A stretch of 46,167 bases of DNA from NCBI GenBank assembly GCA_021847325.1, contig JAJZTY010000003.1:1-46167 (forward strand), read 5' to 3'. The notes below the pieces were generated by a model. It was not told the DNA's origin. It saw nothing but the letters and a program-made list of their open reading frames with translations, and did not search any database. Origin of the DNA: Bacillota bacterium (lineage in GTDB: Bacteria > Bacillota_I > Bacilli_A > Erysipelotrichales > Erysipelotrichaceae). The position numbers and the translations under genes are program-made. Shown here piece by piece: positions 40,422-46,167 of the stretch (position 1 is its first letter; the number at the start of each line of letters is the position of its first letter).

Positions 40422-40944
40422 GAAAAAGGATTAAACCAAGATAAATATAAGGTATAAAGGCAAAACTCGTTTTTGTCTTTTTTATGAGTTCAAAGAATAA
40501 TGCGATCCATAATGAATATTTAAATACAGATATGAAATGATTTTGATTTAAGATAAATGATAAACCATAAAAGATATAAACATCTCCGATTCCTAGTCCA
40601 TTTGTTAATTTTGAAAATAAATATAAACCAAGACAAAATAGATTATTTAAAATACTCAATGGAATAGGATGATTCATATAGTGAATGAAAATAATACAAT
40701 AAAATAGTATGATTAATCGATCACTGATTTCTTGAAGTCTTTTATCCATCCAAGCTAATGTGTATAGGATTGAACAAAGAATAAAAGAAGTAAGATTTAA
40801 GTTTAATAGATAAATGGGAATAATAAATAATAGTTCAAGCATACGTATTGGTTCTAGGTTAAGATTGCATAATCGTTGTTCAATTTTCATGAGTAAATAA
40901 GTAATTAACATAAGTTTATATATGAATAGTTTGAAACTAATCAT
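40402..40944 (-). CDS. Prepilin-peptidase-like (A24) membrane protein
   Basis: The ~180-aa protein is strongly hydrophobic (about six helices). The motif GLGIGDVYIFY (about 119-129) carries the GxGD aspartate of A24 type IV prepilin peptidases, and the other expected aspartate is in the MDKRLQEISDRL loop. The cytosolic N-terminal methylase domain of full PilD enzymes is missing. The start lies at the T-run of the gcvPB terminator and lacks a ribosome site, so the true start may be downstream. No pilin or competence genes are nearby. Confidence 0.72.
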   Translation of the reverse strand: MISFKLFIYKLMLITYLLMKIEQRLCNLNLEPIRMLELLFIIPIYLLNLNLTSFILCSILYTLAWMDKRLQEISDRLIILFYCIIFIHYMNHPIPLSILNNLFCLGLYLFSKLTNGLGIGDVYIFYGLSFILNQNHFISVFKYSLWIALFFELIKKTKTSFAFIPYIYLGLILFLILNLY

Positions 40945-40970
40945 AAAAAAATGCGCCAAGTAAGGCGCAA
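40944..40970 (-). terminator. Terminator after gcvPB
   Basis: On the minus strand TGCGCC-TTACTT-GGCGCA is followed by TTTTTTT, immediately after the gcvPB stop. The next minus-strand gene starts in the T-run. Confidence 0.85.
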
Positions 40971-40973
40971 GTT

Positions 40974-42416
40974 TTATTTGTGTTGAAACTTTAAGATAGG
41001 ATTACGTGCTGCTTGTACATCGTCAACACGTTTAACTGGTGTTGTGTATGGCGCATTAAGTATTTTTTGAGGATCATCATACGCCAATTGTTTCAAGTCT
41101 TTGAGTACTTGGATAAAATAATCCATGCTTTCTTTACTTTCAGTTTCAGTTGGTTCAATCATAAGAGCTTCATGAACAATGAGTGGGAAATACATGGTAG
41201 GTGGATGCATCTGATAGTCTAAGAGAGCTTTACAGATGTCTTTAGCACTAATACCTGTTTCTTTCTTTAGGTCTGCTAGACTGACTACAAACTCGTGCAT
41301 ACAGGTTTGAGGATAAGCAACAGGGAAAGTATCTTTTAATGCGTTCATCATATAATTCGCATTGAGTACTGCATTTTGACTTGCGGCTTTTAATCCATCT
41401 GATCCTAGAGATAAGATATAGGTATAAGCACGTACATTCACTAAGAAATTACCATAGTAAGATCTCATTCTTCCGATACTTAATGTATCTCTTTCATCAA
41501 TATAACGATAACCATAAGTTTCTTTGATTAAGGTACCATGTGGTAAATAAGGGACTAAACAGGATTTAACACCAACAGGACCACTACCAGGACCTCCCCC
41601 ACCATGAGGAGTAGAGAAAGTCTTATGTAGGTTTAAATGTACGACATCAAAGCCCATATCACCTGGTCTTGCGGTACCCATAATCGCATTTAGATTCGCT
41701 CCATCATAATAGAGTAATCCACCGATATCATGAACTAATTTAGAAATTTCACAGATATTAGGATCAAATAATCCTAAAGTATTGGGATTTGTTAACATAA
41801 GAGCCGCAATCTCATCATTGAGAACTGCTTTAAGCGCTTCTACATCTACGCCACCCATTTCATTGGATGGGACACTCACAACGGTATAACCCGCCATACT
41901 AGCACTTGCAGGATTAGTTCCATGTGAGCTATCAGGAACGATAACTTTGGTACGTTTATTGTCATTACGAGCATTATGATAAGCTCGAATGAGGAGTAAA
42001 CCTGTAAACTCACCGTGAGCACCTGCGGCTGGTTGTAGAGTGAATGCGTCCATTCCTGTGATTTCGGATAAAGATATACTGAGGTTATCCATTAATTCCA
42101 AGGTACCTGAAACAGTGGATAAACTTTGATCAGGATGGATGGATGTAAAACCTTCAAGACTTGCGGTAAATTCATTTAATTTCGGATTATACTTCATCGT
42201 ACAAGATCCTAATGGATAGAAACCATTATCTACACCAAAGGAATAACGAGAGAGTTCCATGTAGTGACGAACGATATCCACTTCACTTACTTCAGGTAAA
42301 CGAGCTTTTGATTGTCTTACATATTTCTCATCTAAACCAACTTCAGGTACATCACACGCATCAAACCGAACAGCACGTCTAAATGGAACAGATCTTTCAA
42401 AGATTAATTGACTCAT
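40974..42416 (-). CDS. gcvPB: Glycine dehydrogenase (decarboxylating) subunit 2
   Basis: GcvPB is the C-terminal half of the split P-protein that decarboxylates glycine using pyridoxal phosphate. The 480-aa protein has the PLP-lysine segment HLNLHKTFSTPHGGGG with K265, the NPNTLGLFDP motif and the N-terminal FYPLGSCTMKYNPK block. Length is typical. It overlaps gcvPA by 4 bp and AAGGAGG precedes the start. Confidence 0.97.
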   Translation of the reverse strand: MSQLIFERSVPFRRAVRFDACDVPEVGLDEKYVRQSKARLPEVSEVDIVRHYMELSRYSFGVDNGFYPLGSCTMKYNPKLNEFTASLEGFTSIHPDQSLSTVSGTLELMDNLSISLSEITGMDAFTLQPAAGAHGEFTGLLLIRAYHNARNDNKRTKVIVPDSSHGTNPASASMAGYTVVSVPSNEMGGVDVEALKAVLNDEIAALMLTNPNTLGLFDPNICEISKLVHDIGGLLYYDGANLNAIMGTARPGDMGFDVVHLNLHKTFSTPHGGGGPGSGPVGVKSCLVPYLPHGTLIKETYGYRYIDERDTLSIGRMRSYYGNFLVNVRAYTYILSLGSDGLKAASQNAVLNANYMMNALKDTFPVAYPQTCMHEFVVSLADLKKETGISAKDICKALLDYQMHPPTMYFPLIVHEALMIEPTETESKESMDYFIQVLKDLKQLAYDDPQKILNAPYTTPVKRVDDVQAARNPILKFQHK

Positions 42417-43729
42417 GATAGAACCTCCTTTAAACGACTAATAACCCGATCGATATCTTCTTTTTTTGTTGTTTCTGTACAACACCATAACGTTTCATGT
42501 GAACTCAATCCTAAACCAGATAATACATTGATTTCATCTAATGTACGCTCAATCACACTATTTTCAATTGGTCCTACAGTCACAAACTCATGGAAGAAAG
42601 GACTATTATATTTTAATTTGAATCCTAGTTTAACAAGTTCATTCGCAAAGTAATGTGCTTTACGCATACTGTATTCCGCAACTTCTTTTAATCCACTTGG
42701 ACCAACTGAAGCTAGATACATCGATGCAGTTAATGCCATTAAGGCTTGGTTTGAACAAATACTGGAACTTGCCTTTTCACGACGAATGTGTTGTTCACGA
42801 GCTTGAAGAGTTAATGCGAAAGCACGTTTACCATTCTCATCGACTGTCTGACCCGCGATACGTCCAGGCAAACGACGAACTAAATCAGCACTAGCGGACA
42901 TGAAACCTAAGAATGGACCTCCATAGGACATCGAAATACCTAATGGTTGAGCTTCACCAATCGCAACATCAACTCCATTTGCACGAGGTGATTTTAAATA
43001 ACCCAGTGTCATAGGATTCGTATATTGTACTAATTTAGCACCAGATGAATGAGTTAATTGAGCTAAATCTTGAACATCTTCTAAACATCCAAAATAGTTC
43101 GGATGTTGAATGAAGAGGGCAGCACATTGATCATTCAACTTAGATTTAAGATCATCGATATCTACAATACCTTCTTTACATTCTACATCCACAATCTCAA
43201 TATTCAACCATTGTGTATATGTCTTCATGACATGGACAACTTGTGGATGAATATTCTTTGGGACAAGTATTTTACGCTTATTCTTTTCGATAACCATTTG
43301 GATGGCCTCTGCAGCGGCAGTAGCTCCATCGTAAACGGATGCGTTACAAACATCCATGCCTGTAATTTCACACATTGAGCTTTGATATTCAAAGATGGAT
43401 TGCAAGATACCTTGTGATAATTCAGATTGATAGGGTGTATAAGCACTTACGAATTCTTCACGATTACTGAGTTGTTTCACGACACTTGGAATATAGTGAT
43501 GTTCAACACCTGCACCACGAAGAATTGTTTTATAAACTTTATTCTTACTGGCTAATTCTTTTAATGTGTCTAATACTTTAAATTCGCTTTGGCCTAATTC
43601 AAGGTTTAAAGGACGTTGAAGGATTAAGTCTTGTGGAAGATTCGAATATAAATCTTCCAACGATTTAAATCCTAATTCCTTTAACATCACTTCTTGTTGG
43701 TTAGCGGTATTTGATAGATAATCTGCCAT
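42413..43729 (-). CDS. gcvPA: Glycine dehydrogenase (decarboxylating) subunit 1
   Basis: GcvPA is the N-terminal half of the split P-protein. The 438-aa protein includes the FLGAGVEHHY-type start region (here ILRGAGVEHHYIPSVV), QSSMCEITGM and SMSYGGPFLGFMS. The start at 43729 follows AAGGAT and is preferred to the longer frame to 43747. It lies 1 bp after gcvH. Both subunits are needed for activity. Confidence 0.96.
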   Translation of the reverse strand: MADYLSNTANQQEVMLKELGFKSLEDLYSNLPQDLILQRPLNLELGQSEFKVLDTLKELASKNKVYKTILRGAGVEHHYIPSVVKQLSNREEFVSAYTPYQSELSQGILQSIFEYQSSMCEITGMDVCNASVYDGATAAAEAIQMVIEKNKRKILVPKNIHPQVVHVMKTYTQWLNIEIVDVECKEGIVDIDDLKSKLNDQCAALFIQHPNYFGCLEDVQDLAQLTHSSGAKLVQYTNPMTLGYLKSPRANGVDVAIGEAQPLGISMSYGGPFLGFMSASADLVRRLPGRIAGQTVDENGKRAFALTLQAREQHIRREKASSSICSNQALMALTASMYLASVGPSGLKEVAEYSMRKAHYFANELVKLGFKLKYNSPFFHEFVTVGPIENSVIERTLDEINVLSGLGLSSHETLWCCTETTKKEDIDRVISRLKEVLS

Positions 43730-43730
43730 A

Positions 43731-44096
43731 TTAATGATCCTTATCAAGGGCTAAATAATCTTCTTCAGTCATTAATTTAGATGGGTCAATCTTTCCTTCA
43801 ACTTTAATAATCCAAGTCTCTAACGGCTTTGCGTTTAATAACTCAGGCGTATCCTCTAAGTCTTTATTCACTTCCACAACCTTACCATCAACAGGAGATA
43901 AGATTTCAGAAACAGCTTTTACAGACTCGACATCACCGAAACGTTCTCCAAATGTGACAGTATCGCCTACTTCCGCATTGCTTAGAAAAACGATATCGCC
44001 AAGTGCGTGTTGAGCGTAATCTGAAATCCCAACCACAACCGTATTTTCATCTAATGCCATAACCCATTCATGTGATTCTGCGTAATATTTTTCCAT
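43731..44096 (-). CDS. gcvH: Glycine cleavage system H protein
   Basis: The 121-aa carrier protein shuttles the methylamine group on a lipoyl arm. The lipoyl-lysine is K60 in FGDVESVKAVSE, in the family-typical context, flanked by HEWVMALDE near the N-terminus. It needs lipoylation by enzymes outside the window. AAAGGAG precedes the start. Confidence 0.97.
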   Translation of the reverse strand: MEKYYAESHEWVMALDENTVVVGISDYAQHALGDIVFLSNAEVGDTVTFGERFGDVESVKAVSEILSPVDGKVVEVNKDLEDTPELLNAKPLETWIIKVEGKIDPSKLMTEEDYLALDKDH

Positions 44097-44108
44097 TTTG
44101 TGCTCCTT

Positions 44109-45176
44109 TTATCGTTTATAAAACGGTAATTTTACCTTTTCTGCCTTTAATAATTTTCCTCTAACATCAATCTCAAATTGAGTTTCTTTGAATAACTCCG
44201 CTGGGACAAATGCCATTGCGATGGATTGATTGAGCGTTGGACTCTTTGTGCCTGAGGATACGACTCCAACTTTCTGACCGTTAAAATACACATCACAATG
44301 TTCACGCGCAATACCACGATCCTTTAATTGTAGTCCAATTCTACGTTTAAGTGGTTTTTCACTCAATGCGTCTTGTGCGATAAACTTTTCTTTATTGAGC
44401 TTCACAAACATCGATAAACCAGCTTCTAAAGGTGTTGTTTCATCGTTTAGTTCATGTCCATAAAGTGGCATAGCAGCCTCAAGTCTTAATGTATCTCTAC
44501 AACCTAACCCACAAGGCTCAACTCCAAGATCTTTACCTGTTTCTAAGAACAATTCCCATAAAAATTCTGTATCTGCCGCTGCAGTATATATTTCATATCC
44601 ATCTTCACCAGTATATCCTGTACGACTAATGAGAACATTCTTACCCGCAATATCTACATTTCCCTTAAAAGTGTAGTATGGCATATCATTGATTGGAGTT
44701 AATCGTTTAAGTAATTCTTGACTTAAAGGCCCTTGAATCGCAATTTGTCCACAATCTTCACTAATATTTTGAAATACGACTTCTCCAAATAAATGTTCAC
44801 GTATGTAAGCTTCATCTTTATCGATATTTGCCGCATTTACGACAACTAAGTATTCTTCATCTGCCATACGATAAACGAGCAAATCATCAACAGCTGTCCC
44901 ATCTTTGCGAACAAGGATTCCATATCGTGTTTTATCGATTTCAAGATCGCTAAAGTCATTACTGATAAGATATTGTAAGTTAGCTAATGCATCTTTACCT
45001 GAGAAGTGAAATTCTCCCATATGACTCACATCGAATAAACCAACTTTTGTACGAACTGTATGATGCTCATGTAAGATACCATTAGAATAATGTAGAGGCA
45101 TTAAGTATCCTCCAAATTCCACAATATTTCCATTATGATTCTTATGCCAATTAAATAAAGGTGTTATTTTTTCCAT
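44109..45176 (-). CDS. gcvT: Aminomethyltransferase (T protein)
   Basis: GcvT transfers the methylene group to tetrahydrofolate, releasing ammonia. The 355-aa protein has the N-terminal FGGYLMPLHY and VGLFDVSHMGEF motifs, SRTGYTGEDGYEIY in the middle and VVSSGTKSPTLNQSIAMAFV at the end. The start at 45176 follows AAAGGA. It is the first gene of the operon, immediately after the riboswitch, and lies 12 bp before gcvH. Confidence 0.97.
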   Translation of the reverse strand: MEKITPLFNWHKNHNGNIVEFGGYLMPLHYSNGILHEHHTVRTKVGLFDVSHMGEFHFSGKDALANLQYLISNDFSDLEIDKTRYGILVRKDGTAVDDLLVYRMADEEYLVVVNAANIDKDEAYIREHLFGEVVFQNISEDCGQIAIQGPLSQELLKRLTPINDMPYYTFKGNVDIAGKNVLISRTGYTGEDGYEIYTAAADTEFLWELFLETGKDLGVEPCGLGCRDTLRLEAAMPLYGHELNDETTPLEAGLSMFVKLNKEKFIAQDALSEKPLKRRIGLQLKDRGIAREHCDVYFNGQKVGVVSSGTKSPTLNQSIAMAFVPAELFKETQFEIDVRGKLLKAEKVKLPFYKR

Positions 45177-45192
45177 AGGGTCCTTTACGCAC

Positions 45193-45221
45193 AAAAGGCG
45201 CTTAAAAAATAAGCGCCTTCG
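45193..45221 (-). terminator. Expression-platform hairpin of the glycine riboswitch
   Basis: AAGGCGCTT-ATTTTTT-AAGCGCCTT followed by TTGTGCG lies between the second aptamer and the gcvT ribosome site. The T-run is short, so it could act on transcription or on translation. Confidence 0.7.
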
Positions 45222-45223
45222 TC

Positions 45224-45366
45224 TTTTTACCTGAAAGATTCTCTTACGATTGCCTCTTCGGTGGATTACTCTCTCTACGAAGTTTTGTCCTATTCCGGTC
45301 CTTTTACCTGAGCGTTTATGCGCACTTCGCCTTCGGTGCCAATGATTTGATCTCTCCCGGAATTTT
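45224..45366 (-). promoter_or_regulatory. Tandem glycine riboswitch
   Basis: On the minus strand two glycine aptamers lie in series. The first has GGGAGAGATC, CACCGAAGGCGAAG and CGCTCAGGTAAAAGGACCGG; the second has GTAGAGAGAGTAAT, CACCGAAGAGGCAA and CTTTCAGGTAAAAAGAC. The GGAGAG / CACCGAAG / CAGGTAAAA-GAC order in each unit is the glycine-aptamer signature. A hairpin and the gcvT gene follow, so it very likely turns on the cleavage system when glycine is abundant. Confidence 0.93.
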
Positions 45367-45384
45367 CAACCAACTATATAATTT

Positions 45385-45412
45385 ATTATACCAATCTTTG
45401 TCTAAACCTCAA
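45385..45412 (-). promoter_or_regulatory. Promoter of the glycine riboswitch and gcv operon
   Basis: On the minus strand TTGAGG (45407-45412) is followed 16 bp later by a perfect TATAAT (45385-45390). The -35 element lies in the last codons of the upstream dehydrogenase gene. Confidence 0.7.
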
Positions 45413-46167
45413 AGCTTAAGTCCTTAAAAACTTCACTTAAACTTGGATGAGCATATACGATTTCATGTATATTTCTACAATCCAATTTATTCTCCATGAT
45501 AACTAGACATATTGAAATAAGTTCTGACGCATCATTACTTACAATTTCGCAACCAATCATTTTAAATTGGTCATTGATTAAGCATTTCAAGTAAGCTCTT
45601 GTATTAATCTTTATCTTTTGTTTAGCAATACTATTAAATAATACTTTCTTCACTTTATAAGAGATATTTAACTCTTTTGCCTTTTCTTCGCTCAAACCTG
45701 CATAAGCAATTTGAAGAGGAGTATAAATGACATAAGGAATAATCTTATCTTTGATAGAAGTATTCATAATTAAATTTTGAACAAGTTGTTCAGCTTGATT
45801 ACTCGCAACATGTGCAAGTTGTATAGAACCAGCCACATCACCACATGCATAAATATTTAAAACATTTGTCTCAAAATTCGAATTAACTTTGATGTATCCT
45901 CGTTCAGTCATTATGTCAGTATTTTCAAGCTTAAGAGATTCAGTATTCGCGTTTCTTCCAGTCGCTATAATAACTTGATCATAGTGATGTGTTTCTTGAT
46001 TAAAAACGATATGGTATTGATTATCTTTTGTATACGAATCTACTTTTGTATTGGTAAATATTTGAATACCCATTCTCTTAAGTTCTCGATCTAATGTCTG
46101 AGCCGCTTCTTTTGGGACTTGGGATAATATTCTTGGCGCAAGTTCAATCAAAGTAACTTCATGTGAC
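45402..46167 (-). CDS. Dihydrolipoamide-dehydrogenase-like protein (partial)
   Basis: The frame continues past the right edge; the window holds the C-terminal ~254 residues. It includes HEVTLIELAPRIL (end of the NAD-binding motif), VIIATGRNAN, IYACGDVAGSIQLAHVA (FAD closure) and the dimerisation domain ending in AHPSLSEVF, where the histidine and glutamate of the HPxxSE catalytic motif are kept. The redox-active CxxxxC lies outside the window. Next to gcvTHPAPB it is probably the L protein, but mercuric reductase and other relatives share these features. Confidence 0.83.
   Translation of the reverse strand, partial: SHEVTLIELAPRILSQVPKEAAQTLDRELKRMGIQIFTNTKVDSYTKDNQYHIVFNQETHHYDQVIIATGRNANTESLKLENTDIMTERGYIKVNSNFETNVLNIYACGDVAGSIQLAHVASNQAEQLVQNLIMNTSIKDKIIPYVIYTPLQIAYAGLSEEKAKELNISYKVKKVLFNSIAKQKIKINTRAYLKCLINDQFKMIGCEIVSNDASELISICLVIMENKLDCRNIHEIVYAHPSLSEVFKDLSFEV

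Noticed and set aside
45402-46151. Complete gene starting at a TTG at 46151
   Set aside because: The frame stays open to the window edge and the residues before the TTG (HEVT) fit the family's NAD-binding domain, so the gene is partial.
1-46167. CRISPR arrays, phage modules, toxin-antitoxin pairs or known defence systems
   Set aside because: No regular repeat array, phage structural gene or recognisable defence domain was found on either strand.

Overview
The window is a 46 kb piece of a low-GC, Gram-positive (Firmicutes) chromosome read with the standard code (TGA is a stop). The c-di-AMP/GlmM operon, the split glycine decarboxylase, CIRCE-controlled Hsp20, an Fnr of the low-GC Gram-positive type and overall gene style suggest Bacilli/Erysipelotrichia; that placement is inference. 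Genes are dense, often overlapping by 1-14 bases, and most have clear Shine-Dalgarno sequences and intrinsic terminators.

Layout. (1) 1-1370: the 3' end of a truncated gene, then an IS1595-like insertion sequence with 27-bp inverted repeats. (2) 1420-3563: a nucleotidyltransferase and an iron-type alcohol dehydrogenase. (3) 3584-4939, minus strand: a TraB-family membrane protein followed by two unlisted tiny membrane proteins (28 and 34 aa). (4) 5033-15197: a long envelope block of cdaA-cdaR-glmM, a two-component system, an alpha/beta hydrolase, a membrane-anchored MurF-like ligase, a Nudix hydrolase and D-Ala-D-Ala ligase. (5) 15304-20021: a zinc-ribbon protein of unknown role, a 41-aa membrane protein, two tandem MgtE magnesium transporters, DeoD and a cysteine-less HMA-like protein. 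(6) 20114-21234: tRNA-Ser, tRNA-Asp, tRNA-Gly, a small two-gene island (46-aa membrane protein and lipoprotein) and a decayed tRNA-Gly copy. (7) 21231-28113: a divergent protein kinase, DUF1848, a lectin-fold protein, a histidine phosphatase, the GlpA-like/FAD oxidoreductase/DUF1667 triad and an HD protein. (8) 28194-31136: Hsp20 with two CIRCE operators, a YbaK deacylase, an Fnr regulator and a DUF438-hemerythrin-PAS protein with an Fnr-type box at a class II position. (9) 31196-40944: sugar kinase and two Gfo/Idh/MocA oxidoreductases, UppP, a 2-hydroxyacid dehydrogenase, MazG-like, GNAT, CBS/DRTGG pyrophosphatase, Nudix, HAD, a CBS protein and a small A24 prepilin-peptidase-like protein. (10) 40974-46167, minus strand: gcvT-gcvH-gcvPA-gcvPB behind a tandem glycine riboswitch, with a dihydrolipoamide-dehydrogenase-like gene running off the right edge.

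How the parts fit. The envelope block couples c-di-AMP synthesis, GlcNAc-1-P supply, lipid-carrier recycling (UppP, elsewhere in the window) and the D-Ala-D-Ala branch. The glycine system is complete for P, H and T proteins and probably L. The Fnr gene and its neighbour look like an oxygen/redox regulatory pair. No phage, CRISPR or classical defence system is visible. The less expected items are the tiny membrane proteins, the decayed tRNA, the membrane-anchored MurF-like enzyme, the long charged CdaA tail and the self-consistent Fnr/DUF438 pair.
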